DNA of 32,843 nt, from assembly GCA_027622595.1 (NCBI GenBank), contig JAQBZZ010000017.1:1-32843 (forward strand), read 5' to 3'. The stretch's first letter is position 1. Every line of letters begins with the position of its first letter. Source of the stretch: Chloroflexota bacterium (GTDB lineage Bacteria > Chloroflexota > Dehalococcoidia > Lucifugimonadales > UBA2985). This document shows, in pieces, positions 16,820 through 24,853 of the stretch. The position numbers and the translations under genes were made by a program. The notes beneath the pieces were generated by a model. The model worked only from the letters and a program-made list of their open reading frames with translations. It searched no databases and was not told the origin of the DNA.

Positions 16820-18229
16820 CTAAGCGTTGAATTCCCACTCTCGAATGTCCACGAAGTGACCTGCGATGGCCGCGGCTGCTGCCATCTGGGGGCTCACAAG
16901 GTGCGTGCGGCCTCCCGGGCCCTGGCGGCCCTCAAAGTTGCGGTTGGATGTGGAGGCGCAGCGCTGGCCCGGCTGAAGCATGTCGGGATTCATAGCCAGG
17001 CACATGGAGCAGCCTGCCTCCCGCCAGTCAAGGCCCGCATCCTTGAAGATGCGGTCAAGGCCCTCCGACTCCGCCTGTCTCTTTATTGCGGTTGACCCTG
17101 GTACCACCATAGCGTACACGTCGGAATGCGCTTTGTGTCCCTTCACCACGGCCGCGGCGGCCCGCAGGTCCTCTATTCTGGAATTGGTGCAGGAACCGAT
17201 GAACACAATGTCAATCGGTATTTCCTTTATGGCTGTATTCGCCTCCAGGCCCATGTACTCTAGTGCCCGTTCTGCGGCGCCGCGCTCCCTGTCTGAGCTG
17301 AAGGAAGAGGGAGATGGGACTCGCCCGGTCACGGGGACCACCATTCCAGGGTTGGTACCCCAGGTAACGAAGGGCACCAAACTACTGGCGTCGATCTCAA
17401 TCACCTTATCGAAGGTGGCACCGGGGTCGGTGGCAATGGCCTTCCACCTCTCGACGGCGGCCTCGAAGTCGTCCCCCTGCGGCACCTGTGCACGGCCCCG
17501 CATGTACTCAAAGGTTGTCTCGTCCGGGGAGATCATGCCAGCCCTTGCACCGGCCTCAATGGACATGTTGCACACCGTCATCCGACCTTCCATTGATAGA
17601 GAACGAATCGCCTCGCCAGTGTACTCAATCGCGTGGCCGATGCCGCCGTCGACGCCTATCTTGCCGATGATTCCAAGGATCAGGTCTTTTGCGGTGACTC
17701 CTGCGGGCAACTGGCCGTTGACCCGAATCTCCATGGTCTTGAGTTTAGTCTGTCCAAGGCACTGTGTAGTCAGTACCTGTTCCACCTGGGTGGTGCCAAT
17801 ACCGAAGGCCAACGCCCCGAAGGCGCCGTGGGTGGCAGTATGGCTGTCTCCGCAGACTATGACCTTCCCCGGCTGTGTGTATCCCTGCTCCGGCCCTATG
17901 ATATGGACAATACCCTGTCCAGGACTGTTCGCATCGTACAGCGTGAGGCCAAATTCCTTGCAGTTGTTATCCATGGCATTGATCTGCTTCAAGGAGATTT
18001 CGTCGGTGACGGGGAGAGACCGGTCCCAGGTGGGTACGTTGTGGTCCACGGTACATACGGTGAGGTCAGGACGACGCACGATCCGCCCACTCATACGGAG
18101 GCCATCGAAGGCCTGTGGAGACGTGACCTCGTGCACAAGGTGCAGGTCCACGTACAGAATGGCCGGGTTGCCGGGGTCTTCATGGACAACATGAGAGTCC
18201 CATATCTTCTCGAACATAGTCTTTGGCAT
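16820..18229 (-). CDS. leuC: 3-isopropylmalate dehydratase large subunit
   Basis: This 469-residue aconitase-family subunit holds the [4Fe-4S] cluster, with ligands Cys347 (GSCTNSR), Cys407 and Cys410 ([12 protein letters not shown]). Other conserved stretches are [14 protein letters not shown], the substrate loop [20 protein letters not shown] and [17 protein letters not shown]. Its length matches the bacterial LeuC family and no key residue is missing. GAGAGG lies about 8 nt upstream of the ATG at 18229. It is 74 bp from leuA and acts as a heterodimer with LeuD. Confidence 0.95.
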   Translation of the reverse strand: MPKTMFEKIWDSHVVHEDPGNPAILYVDLHLVHEVTSPQAFDGLRMSGRIVRRPDLTVCTVDHNVPTWDRSLPVTDEISLKQINAMDNNCKEFGLTLYDANSPGQGIVHIIGPEQGYTQPGKVIVCGDSHTATHGAFGALAFGIGTTQVEQVLTTQCLGQTKLKTMEIRVNGQLPAGVTAKDLILGIIGKIGVDGGIGHAIEYTGEAIRSLSMEGRMTVCNMSIEAGARAGMISPDETTFEYMRGRAQVPQGDDFEAAVERWKAIATDPGATFDKVIEIDASSLVPFVTWGTNPGMVVPVTGRVPSPSSFSSDRERGAAERALEYMGLEANTAIKEIPIDIVFIGSCTNSRIEDLRAAAAVVKGHKAHSDVYAMVVPGSTAIKRQAESEGLDRIFKDAGLDWREAGCSMCLAMNPDMLQPGQRCASTSNRNFEGRQGPGGRTHLVSPQMAAAAAIAGHFVDIREWEFNA

Positions 18230-18303
18230 ACTTGTACCTCTCTAAATAAGATTATCCAACATTAAAGGGGCAACTTTATAGGAAGTCGTCTAAACCGACG
18301 GAA

Positions 18304-19851
18304 CTATGTGGAGACCTCAGCCCTGGCCTCCGACACACCCTCTATGGCCATCAGCTTGTTCAGAGCGTTGAGGTAGGCCTTGGCGCTGGCTACTATGATG
18401 TCTGTGTCAGAGCCGCGACCCGTGTACACCTTGCCGCCCTTCTCAATGCGTATGGTGGCGTCACCGATGGCGTCCGTGCCTTCTGTGATGGCTCCTATGG
18501 AGAACTCCTTTAGGGTGTTGGACACCTGGAGTATGCGGTTGATGGCCACATAGACGGCGTCAACCGGGCCCGTGCCAGTTGCGGCGTCGGTGAGGACCTG
18601 CCCCTCGGGGTTTATCAGACGCACGGTGGCCGTTGGTATCTCGTGGTCGCCGCAGGATACCTGAACGTGGTCGAGCTTATACACCTCCACCTCAGACCGA
18701 CGACGATCGCTCATCAGGGCTTCCAGGTCCCTGTCGGTGACCTCCCGCTTTCTATCCGCCAGCTCCTTAAAGTCCTCAAATGCCTTGTTCAGGTCCTCTT
18801 GAGTAAGGTGGTATCCCAACTCCTCCAGGCGTGACCGAAGGCCGGCGCGCCCGCTCAACTTACCGAGCACCAGACTGCTGCCGGGAATCCCTATGGTCTT
18901 CGGGTCCATAATCTCGTAGGTGGAGCGCTCCTTGATGACTCCGTCCTGGTGAATCCCTGAGGCGTGACGGAAGGCGTTCTGGCCCACAATGGCCTTGTTT
19001 GGCTGGACAGAGAAGCCAGTGATATCGCTCACCAGACGGCTGGTACGATAGAGCTGGGTGGTATCTATGCCAACGGTAATCCCGAAGAAGTCGCCCCTGG
19101 TGGCTAATCCCATGATTACCTCTTCCAGAGAGGCATTCCCTGCCCTTTCGCCTATGCCGTTGATGCACCCCTCCACCTGCCTCACCCCCACCTTGACCGC
19201 GGCAAGGCTGTTCGCCACCGCCAGGCCAAGGTCGTTGTGACAGTGGACTGAGATGACGGCTTTGCCGATGTTGGGGACGTGCTGCTGAATGCCAACCAGC
19301 AGCTTGGCAAACTCTTCCGGAATGGCATAGCCGACGGTATCTGGAATATTTACCGTAGTCGCGCCGGCGTTGATGGTCTCCTCCAGCAAGGCATAGAGGA
19401 ACTCCGGTTCGGTGCGGGTGGCATCCATCGGAGAGAACTCCACATCCTCATAGTAGCTTTTGGCCCTGGCTACCGCGGCCACGGCCATCTCCATCACCTC
19501 TTCCCGGTTCTTGCGGAGCTGGTGCATTATGTGGATGTCCGAGCTTGAGAGGAAGACGTGAATGCGAGGATGTCTCGCCTCTTTCAGTGCCTCCGCGGCA
19601 CGGTCCACCGCGGCCAGATTGGCATGCGCCAGCGATGCGATGATGGAAGTCCTGATCTCTCTGGCGATGGTCTGGACCGCCAGGAAGTCCCCCTGAGAGC
19701 TGGCGGCAAAACCCGCCTCAATCACGTCCACCCGCAGCCGTTCCAACTGCTTGGCGATCTCCAGCTTCTCTTCCAGGGTCATTGCTGCGCCGGCGGCTTG
19801 CTCGCCGTCCCGCAGCGTGGTGTCGAATATGATTACCCTGTCTTCAGGCAT
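18304..19851 (-). CDS. leuA: 2-isopropylmalate synthase
   Basis: This 515-residue enzyme condenses acetyl-CoA with 2-ketoisovalerate, the committed step of leucine synthesis. The N-terminal TIM barrel shows FDTTLRDGEQAAGAAM (relatives usually have GEQSPGAS), the zinc-binding HCHNDLGLAVANSLAAV and GCINGIGERAGNASLEEV. The C-terminal regulatory domain (about residues 385-510) has the TGTGPVDAVYVAI and GRGSDTDIIVASAKAYLNALN signatures associated with leucine feedback inhibition. Length fits LeuA rather than the shorter homocitrate synthases. CimA (citramalate synthase) is a possible alternative because the two are close relatives. The leuC-leuD neighbourhood supports LeuA. AAAGGAG lies upstream of the ATG, after a long structured leader. 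Confidence 0.9.
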   Translation of the reverse strand: MPEDRVIIFDTTLRDGEQAAGAAMTLEEKLEIAKQLERLRVDVIEAGFAASSQGDFLAVQTIAREIRTSIIASLAHANLAAVDRAAEALKEARHPRIHVFLSSSDIHIMHQLRKNREEVMEMAVAAVARAKSYYEDVEFSPMDATRTEPEFLYALLEETINAGATTVNIPDTVGYAIPEEFAKLLVGIQQHVPNIGKAVISVHCHNDLGLAVANSLAAVKVGVRQVEGCINGIGERAGNASLEEVIMGLATRGDFFGITVGIDTTQLYRTSRLVSDITGFSVQPNKAIVGQNAFRHASGIHQDGVIKERSTYEIMDPKTIGIPGSSLVLGKLSGRAGLRSRLEELGYHLTQEDLNKAFEDFKELADRKREVTDRDLEALMSDRRRSEVEVYKLDHVQVSCGDHEIPTATVRLINPEGQVLTDAATGTGPVDAVYVAINRILQVSNTLKEFSIGAITEGTDAIGDATIRIEKGGKVYTGRGSDTDIIVASAKAYLNALNKLMAIEGVSEARAEVST

Positions 19852-19928
19852 ATCGAAATCTCCTTTGTCTCTTCCTCGGCATGTTGAGACTCAACCTGCC
19901 AACTCTGGGAAACGTTCACTCATTAGGC

Positions 19929-19962
19929 CCCTATGACGGGCACACCCTCGGCCCTCATAGGG
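19929..19962 (-). promoter_or_regulatory. Downstream stem-loop in the leuA leader
   Basis: Perfect 8-bp arms CCCTATGA / TCATAGGG enclose inner pairs GGGC / GCCC. It lies 28 bp after the stop codon of the candidate leader peptide and 78 bp before leuA. No run of U follows, so it is not a standard intrinsic terminator. A further hairpin (GGCA..TTGA / TCAA..TGCC) lies closer to the leuA ribosome-binding site. Confidence 0.5.
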
Positions 19963-19990
19963 AAACGACGGGGGAGTAACTGGGATGAGA

Positions 19991-20089
19991 CTAAAGGGCA
20001 ACGTAGTGCGCCGAAACAACCCTTGCCGTGAGCCGTTCCTGGTGGCGTACTACGTTTGATACCTCTAAGGAGAAAATTCTCTTACCCAT
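19991..20089 (-). CDS. Candidate branched-chain-rich leader peptide of leuA
   Basis: This 32-codon reading frame starts at an ATG 10 nt downstream of an extended -10 promoter, so the transcript would be almost or fully leaderless. It has no ribosome-binding site. Ten of 32 residues are branched-chain amino acids: Ile5, Leu8, Val10, Val13, Val14, Leu20, Val24, Val25, Val30 and Leu32, with two Val-Val pairs. The first Val-Val pair (GTA GTA) lies inside the 5' arm of the stem-loop at 20000-20056, and Val30 is in its 3' arm. A ribosome slowed at those codons would therefore keep the stem open. This is the geometry of amino-acid attenuators. The call rests on composition and position, without homologues. 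Confidence 0.45.
   Translation of the reverse strand: MGKRIFSLEVSNVVRHQERLTARVVSAHYVAL
20000..20056 (-). promoter_or_regulatory. Long stem-loop overlapping the leuA leader peptide
   Basis: On the minus strand AACGTAGTACGCC (20056-20044) pairs with GGCGCACTACGTT (20012-20000) over 13 positions with a single wobble, closing a 31-nt loop. Both arms lie inside the candidate leader peptide frame. Confidence 0.6.
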
Positions 20090-20099
20090 AAGCAAGGGG

Positions 20100-20108
20100 A
20101 TTATAGCA
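20100..20108 (-). promoter_or_regulatory. Extended -10 promoter for the leuA leader
   Basis: TGCTATAAT read on the minus strand (20108-20100) is a perfect extended -10, just after the ilvC stop codon at 20112. The -35 position holds only TTCTAA. It would let leuA-leuC-leuD be transcribed apart from ilvBNC. The same perfect extended -10 sequence is used upstream of argF. Confidence 0.6.
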
Positions 20109-20111
20109 GAC

Positions 20112-21107
20112 CTAAGCCTGTTTTAGAAAGCCCATCATCTCACGAAGGGTCTTGCCAACCTGCTCAATGGGATGCTCGGCGTCCTGCTGTCGCATCTTGT
20201 TGAAGCGCGGCCTGCCCTCGTCGTTCTCGGCAATCCACTCACGGGCGAAGGTACCATCCTGTATCTCGGCCAAAACGCGCTTCATATTCTCCTTGACGTG
20301 CTCATCCACCACCCTGGGGCCTCGGCTGTAGTCCCCGTACTCGGCGGTGTCGCTGACGGAGTAGCGCATGTACTCCAGACCGCCCTGGTAGATGAGGTCT
20401 ACGATGAGCTTCAACTCATGCATACACTCAAAGTATGCGGACTCGGGCTGGTAGCCCGCTTCCACAAGCGTCTCGAAGCCCGCCTTGATGAGTGAGGTGA
20501 CGCCGCCGCAGAGCACCGTCTGCTCTCCAAAGAGGTCGGTCTCCGTTTCTTCTTTGAAGGTTGTCTCCAACACGCCTGCCCTGGTGGAGCCGACGCCCCT
20601 GGCATAGGCCAGAGCTATCCCCTTGGCATTGCCTGAGGGGTCCTGATGTATCGCGAGAAGGCCGGGCACGCCGGAACCTTGAACGAATATCTCCCTCATG
20701 CGGTGGCCGGGAGCCTTGGGCGCGACCATGCTTACGTCTATCTCCGGGCCGGGAATTATCTGCTTGTAGTGGATGTTGAAGCCGTGGGCGAACATGAGAG
20801 TCTTGCCCTTGCCCATGTTGGGCTGTATGGACTCACCGTATATCCTGGACTGAAGGTGGTCCGGCACCAGCATCATGATCACGTCAGCCTGCTTGGCCAC
20901 GTCCGAGACGGTGCCCACCCGCAGGCCAGCTTCCTCCGCCTTGGGCCAACTTGAACTGCCCTCGTATAGGCCCACCATCACGTTGACCCCGCTGTCCTTG
21001 AGGCTCAGGGCGTGGGCATGACCCTGACTCCCGTAGCCAATGATACCGACGGTCTTGCCATTGAGCAGGGAGAGGTCCGCGTCGTTCTCGTAGTAGATAA
21101 CGGCCAT
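20112..21107 (-). CDS. ilvC: Ketol-acid reductoisomerase
   Basis: This 331-residue class I enzyme converts acetolactate (or acetohydroxybutyrate) to the dihydroxy acid, using NAD(P)H and magnesium. The Rossmann motif is [15 protein letters not shown]. The cofactor-specificity loop reads [16 protein letters not shown]; in many NADPH enzymes the third residue is arginine, and here it is tyrosine. The metal and substrate residues are in [12 protein letters not shown] and [23 protein letters not shown] lies 10 nt before the ATG. It follows ilvN by 118 bp that contain a perfect hairpin. Confidence 0.95.
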   Translation of the reverse strand: MAVIYYENDADLSLLNGKTVGIIGYGSQGHAHALSLKDSGVNVMVGLYEGSSSWPKAEEAGLRVGTVSDVAKQADVIMMLVPDHLQSRIYGESIQPNMGKGKTLMFAHGFNIHYKQIIPGPEIDVSMVAPKAPGHRMREIFVQGSGVPGLLAIHQDPSGNAKGIALAYARGVGSTRAGVLETTFKEETETDLFGEQTVLCGGVTSLIKAGFETLVEAGYQPESAYFECMHELKLIVDLIYQGGLEYMRYSVSDTAEYGDYSRGPRVVDEHVKENMKRVLAEIQDGTFAREWIAENDEGRPRFNKMRQQDAEHPIEQVGKTLREMMGFLKQA

Positions 21108-21186
21108 TATGAGTTGGCTCCTTATACGTAGTATTGCAACAGGAATTACAGTTTACACCTCTGGCGGCGAGTCTGTCTAACCAGGA

Positions 21187-21209
21187 AGGGTAACGCTGTG
21201 CGTTACCCT
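21187..21209 (-). terminator. Intercistronic hairpin between ilvN and ilvC
   Basis: Perfect 10-bp arms AGGGTAACGC / GCGTTACCCT enclose a 3-nt loop, 17 bp after the ilvN stop codon. No U tract follows, so it may be a partial attenuator or an RNA-processing or stability element rather than a full terminator. Confidence 0.4.
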
Positions 21210-21225
21210 CTAAACACCGTCAAAC

Positions 21226-21747
21226 TCAGGATTGGCCGTTGTCCAGGGCAAGAGACTTGGACATGCCGCGCATGAGGCCCACCCGGCCTGTCCGCATGAC
21301 CTCCCTGATCCCAAAGGGCCTTAAAATGCGGAGCAGAGAGTCGACCTTGTCCTCGTCCCCTGTCACTTCGATAATCACCGAGTCCGGCGAAACGTCCACT
21401 ATGTTGGAGCGGAAGATATCCACCATCTGGAGGACTTCCGGACGTGTGGTTGGGGTCGTACGCACCTTGATGAGCGCCAGTTCCCGGATCACCACATCCT
21501 CCTTGGAGATGTCCGACACCTTCACCACGTCTATGAGCTTGTAAAGCTGCTTGGTCACCTGGTCAACGATAGCGTCGTCCCCGTCCACAACGAAGGTCAT
21601 CCGGGAAAAGCCGAGGGTCTCGCTGTGCCCCACAGCCAGGCTTGAGATATTGAACCCCCGGCGGCGGAACATGCTGGCCACCCGGTTGAGGACGCCCGGT
21701 TTGTCCTGCACCAGGGCTACGATTGTGTGCTCTTCGTTAGTAGCTAT
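21226..21747 (-). CDS. ilvN: Acetolactate synthase small (regulatory) subunit
   Basis: This regulatory subunit binds IlvB and mediates valine feedback through an N-terminal ACT domain (HTIVALVQDKPGVLNRVA, FRRRGFNISSLAVGHSE) and a C-terminal ACT-like half. The first usable GTG (first base 21711) would delete the first beta strand of the ACT domain. The conserved frame continues upstream through ATNEEHTIVAL to an ATA at 21747-21745, directly preceded by ATC, with no ATG, GTG or TTG. AGGAGG lies 7 nt before the ATA. The ATA overlaps the ilvB TAG stop as ATAG, the same geometry as a normal ATGA overlap. I therefore call an AUA start (173 residues). Alternatives are ATC at 21750, the downstream GTG, or a sequencing error. 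Confidence 0.85.
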   Translation of the reverse strand: MATNEEHTIVALVQDKPGVLNRVASMFRRRGFNISSLAVGHSETLGFSRMTFVVDGDDAIVDQVTKQLYKLIDVVKVSDISKEDVVIRELALIKVRTTPTTRPEVLQMVDIFRSNIVDVSPDSVIIEVTGDEDKVDSLLRILRPFGIREVMRTGRVGLMRGMSKSLALDNGQS

Positions 21748-23438
21748 GATCTCGCCTCCTCTACCAGTGGTTCTTCCATAAGCTCCGCCGTGGTCTGACC
21801 GGCGGGGATCATTGGGTAAACGTTCTCTTCCTCTTCCACCACGAAGTCCACCACAACGGGGCCGGGGTGGGCCATTGCCTCTCGTATGGCGTCCACGGAC
21901 TGGCTCCGCTCAGTGACCCGTATGCCGCGTATGCCGAAGGCCTCGGCCAGCTTCACAAAGTCCGGGTTCCCTGTGTAGTGCGTGGAAAAGTAGTCCTTGT
22001 TATAGAATATCTCCTGCCACTGGCGTACCATGCCAAGGAAGCCATTGTTGAAGATGGCGAACTTCACAGGTAGATTGTTCTCCGCTATGGTAGCCAGTTC
22101 GGACATGGTCATCTGGAAACCGCCGTCTCCCGCTATAGACCAGACCACTCTGTCGGGCTGGCCCACCTGGGCTCCCATAGCCGCGGGTACTTCGTACCCC
22201 ATGGAACCAAGCCCGCCCGAGGTGATGAAGGAGTTGGCCTCTTTGCACGCGTAGTGCTGAGCGGCCCACATCTGGTGCTGCCCCACCCCAGTCACAATCA
22301 AGGCCCTGCCGTCGGTAACATCACACAGGTCACGCACGACCTGCTGGGGCAACAGCTTCTCCGTTTGACGGATGTGCAGAGACGGGTGCTCGGACTTGAG
22401 CTCCTCGATACGCCGGAGCCATTCGGGGTGAGTTGTCGGCTCCACAGACGGGTTTAGCTGTCGTAAGACCCTTGCCAGGTCTCCAACAATTGGCACGTCG
22501 GCGTGAACGTTCTTGTCGATTTCCGCCGGGTCTATGTCCACATGAATGACCTTGGCATTCTGGGCGAAGCCGCTGACCTTGCCTGTAATTCGGTCGTCGA
22601 AGCGCATGCCAAGGGCTATGACCAGGTCAGCTTCGTCGATGGCGAGACTCGCATATGCAAGGCCGTGCATTCCAGGCATGCCTACGAAGAGAACATGGGC
22701 GTCCGGGAAGGCGCTGCGTCCCAGAAGGGTCGTGATCACGGGAATCTGGGCCTTCTCCGCCAGTTCCACCAACTCATCATATGCCCTGGATATGATGACG
22801 CCGTGGCCCGCCAGTATGAGAGGCTTCTTGGCCTCGTTGATGAGTTGGGCGGCCTTCCTTATCTGGGTTGGATGGCCGTCCAGAACAGGCTTGTAGCCAG
22901 GCAGGTCCACGGTCTCTGGATAAACGAACTCCGCTTCCTCCGTGAACACGTCCTTGGGGATGTCCACCAGGACGGGGCCTGGCCGGCCGGTGTTGGCAAT
23001 GTAAAACGCCTCTTTTATGGCGGTGGCTATGTCCTCCGCCCTCATCACCAGATAGTTGTGCTTGGTGACGGGGAGAGTTATGCCGGTCATGTCGACTTCC
23101 TGGAAGGCGTCCTTTCCGATGCCTTCCCTGGCCACCTGGCCGGTGATGATTACCATGGGCACCGAGTCCATCTGAGCGGTGGCTATGCCGGTGACAAGGT
23201 TGGTGGCCCCTGGCCCGGATGTGGCCATGCAGACGCCCACTTTACCCGTGGCTCTGGCGTAGCCGTCGGCGGCCATGGAGGCGCCTTCCTCGTGGCGCGT
23301 CAGGATATGCCTGATTTGAGGGTAGCTGGACATGGTCTGGTAGAGGGGCAATATGGCCCCGCCGGGTATCCCGAATACCACGTCAACACCCTCTCGCAAC
23401 AGGCTTTCACAAACTATTTGTCCTCCCGTCAGCTTCAT
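21744..23438 (-). CDS. ilvB: Acetolactate synthase large (catalytic) subunit
   Basis: This 564-residue thiamine diphosphate enzyme condenses two pyruvates, or pyruvate with 2-ketobutyrate, at the start of valine, leucine and isoleucine synthesis. The N-terminal pyrimidine-binding domain has the catalytic glutamate in RHEEGASMAADGYAR (near residue 48) and SGPGATNLVTGIATA. The middle FAD-binding-type domain follows. The C-terminal domain has GLGSMGYEVPAAMGA and the ThDP/Mg motif GDGGFQMTMSELATIAENN. IlvB is favoured over related decarboxylases by the ilvN-ilvC neighbours and T-box control. GGAGG lies 9 nt upstream of the ATG at 23438. Confidence 0.96.
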   Translation of the reverse strand: MKLTGGQIVCESLLREGVDVVFGIPGGAILPLYQTMSSYPQIRHILTRHEEGASMAADGYARATGKVGVCMATSGPGATNLVTGIATAQMDSVPMVIITGQVAREGIGKDAFQEVDMTGITLPVTKHNYLVMRAEDIATAIKEAFYIANTGRPGPVLVDIPKDVFTEEAEFVYPETVDLPGYKPVLDGHPTQIRKAAQLINEAKKPLILAGHGVIISRAYDELVELAEKAQIPVITTLLGRSAFPDAHVLFVGMPGMHGLAYASLAIDEADLVIALGMRFDDRITGKVSGFAQNAKVIHVDIDPAEIDKNVHADVPIVGDLARVLRQLNPSVEPTTHPEWLRRIEELKSEHPSLHIRQTEKLLPQQVVRDLCDVTDGRALIVTGVGQHQMWAAQHYACKEANSFITSGGLGSMGYEVPAAMGAQVGQPDRVVWSIAGDGGFQMTMSELATIAENNLPVKFAIFNNGFLGMVRQWQEIFYNKDYFSTHYTGNPDFVKLAEAFGIRGIRVTERSQSVDAIREAMAHPGPVVVDFVVEEEENVYPMIPAGQTTAELMEEPLVEEARS

Positions 23439-23469
23439 ACTCCGTTACCTCCGTTGGTACTTTTCGACC

Positions 23470-23506
23470 AAAAAATAAGTCCCATCCCCTTAAGGGACGG
23501 GACTAT
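23470..23506 (-). terminator. T-box intrinsic terminator
   Basis: The stem GTCCC..CCC-TTAA-GGG..GGGAC is followed directly by TTATTTTTT. It competes with the T-box antiterminator just upstream, and lies about 30 bp before the ilvB start codon. Confidence 0.85.
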
Positions 23507-23786
23507 TTGACAAAATCCCGCGGTACCACCCTTTTTCCCCGATTCTTTATCAAACCGGGACACTCATTCAGGGCACAAACATGCCCCTGCCCTTGATAAC
23601 GGGAGGCCATCCCGGCCGGTTCTACTAGCCACGACTCATCGGGGCTTTCTTCCGGCGGCTCGAGAGCTACGTTCGGAGGGGCCTTCCACGTCTGCTTTCA
23701 CCATACCAGACTCGCTGGGTGGAGGATTCCCTCTTACTCCTCTCCGTCTTCGCCTTTGGTTACCTTTTTACTCCTGCGGTAAAGGA
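23470..23786 (-). ncRNA. T-box leader riboswitch of ilvB
   Basis: Between the ilvB promoter and start codon lies a leader of about 320 nt. It carries the hallmark T-box sequence AGGGTGGTACCGCGGG (23532-23517), followed by a terminator. Upstream it shows a Stem I-like region with AGCGAG...GGTGAAAGC distal-loop motifs near 23712-23690, and lower-stem pairs GAGAG / CTCTC flanking an internal loop. T-boxes bind uncharged tRNA and allow read-through when an amino acid is short. In my rough fold the specifier loop contains GAACGTAG, in which GTA (23670-23668, Val) is a possible specifier; this codon assignment is weak. The bulge that pairs with the tRNA acceptor end is in the GGTGG part. Confidence 0.9.
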
Positions 23787-23792
23787 ACCTAT

Positions 23793-23821
23793 ACGCTAGC
23801 ACACCCAAACTTGGTTGTCAA
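23793..23821 (-). promoter_or_regulatory. Promoter of the ilvB operon
   Basis: On the minus strand a perfect TTGACA (23821-23816) is spaced 17 bp from TAGCGT (23798-23793), which carries an upstream TG (extended -10). Transcription would start near 23786. The left end of an IS lies only 8 bp upstream of the -35. Confidence 0.65.
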
Positions 23822-23829
23822 GGTGCCGA

Positions 23830-24758
23830 TGTATTCTCCGTAAATATCCGACAGTCAGGCTCCTTTCGAGAGGGGTGTGCGTAGTCCAAGGCCGAGGTGA
23901 GGCCGGTGGTAATGATACCGCATCAGGAAGGCTTCTGCAGTTTCCCGGCACGAAGGTAAGTCTGCGGCGCTGTAGTGTCCCCAGCCCAAGCACTCCTTGC
24001 GCACAGTCCTGTTGAAGCTCTCAATGTACGCCTGCTCGTTCTTCTTGTAAGGGCGAGCCACTCGATGCCGGTCGCAATAGGCTGAGACCTGTGCTAAGAA
24101 GGCGTCCTTGAACTCGCTCCCACCATCTGTTTGAATGAGGGCCACGTGGCCGCCAAACCGCCGTTCCATGGCCTGATCTAGGAAAGCACGACCGTAGGCC
24201 GAGGTGAGAGCCGATGCTATGAGTATATCTGCCTCCCTGGTGTAGATGTCGATGGCGGTGAAGGCATAAAGGCCCCCAAACATGACCGTGTCCATCTGCA
24301 CTACCTGGCGGGGTGCCGTGGCATGGGGCACAGGCCCCCGCAGGCGGTTCTTCTTCCACTTGGAGCGGATAATGTACCTCTCTCGGAGGACCTCGTAGAC
24401 TTTGGGGACGGAGAGGTGGATGCCATGCTCCCGCTCCAGAAAGTACACTATCTTCTGCCCGCAGCACTGCTCCTCCCGCTCCCGCAGCTCCCACACCCAG
24501 CGCTTCACCAACGGGTGTCCACTTGGCACCCTGGACGTGGCCCTCTCTTGGCCTGCTGGTAGCGTTCGAGAAATGGTAGGAGTCCTTCTGCTTCAATCCC
24601 TTTAACCCAGAGGTGTATCGTTTCCCTGTTCTTCCCCAGCCGTTTCGCTATGCGGCTCTTCGGAACCCCATGTTGGTGTAGTTCCCAGACTAGTGTAATC
24701 AGTGTGAGATTCGACATGTCCATAAGCATACACGGACTGTCGGATTTCTACGGCAACA
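23830..24758 (-). mobile_element. IS481-like insertion sequence, probably inactive
   Basis: An element of about 930 bp with imperfect terminal inverted repeats: the left end TGTATTCTCCGTAAATATC continues into CGACAGTC (ending 23856), and the right end carries the inverse, with ATCCGACAGTC identical and CCGTA shared. Both tips read TGT in the inward direction. No target-site duplication was recognised. The single transposase gene is frameshifted. Transposase transcription would run towards ilvB. Confidence 0.75.
23855..24729 (-). pseudogene. Frameshifted IS481-type transposase
   Basis: The N-terminal part (24729-24505) holds a helix-turn-helix (HGVPKSRIAKRLGKNRETIHLW). The C-terminal part (from about 24529 to 23855) holds the DDE integrase core: Asp in VVQMDTVMFGG, Asp in IQTDGGSEF and Glu in QAYIESFNRTVRKECLGW. 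Relatives are a single reading frame. Here the two parts lie in different frames with about 25 bp of overlap: one frame ends QVDTRW-stop, while the other continues LVKRWVWEL. This requires a -1 shift near 24510. No classic slippery heptamer was seen, so a disabling indel is more likely than programmed frameshifting. The stop codon lies inside the left terminal repeat. Confidence 0.8.
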
Positions 24759-24853
24759 TTGCGTATCCCATCATAAGTTGAGGAAACATGCAGTATTACA
24801 AAGTCGTGGCAGCGGTGTCGATCTAGCGTCCTGTCCTCGAAGTTTGCCCAATT

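Noticed and set aside
16980-18194. Long plus-strand open frame of 404 codons opposite leuC
   Set aside because: It is antisense to a fully conserved gene, has low-complexity composition and no family resemblance. It is a by-product of codon bias.
22503-23510. Plus-strand open frame of 335 codons opposite ilvB
   Set aside because: It mirrors ilvB codon structure and runs into the T-box region. No motifs.
24505-24529. Programmed -1 frameshift joining the two transposase parts
   Set aside because: The element looks like a single-frame IS481-type transposase, and no A6/A7 or similar slippery site was seen in the overlap. A disabling indel is simpler.
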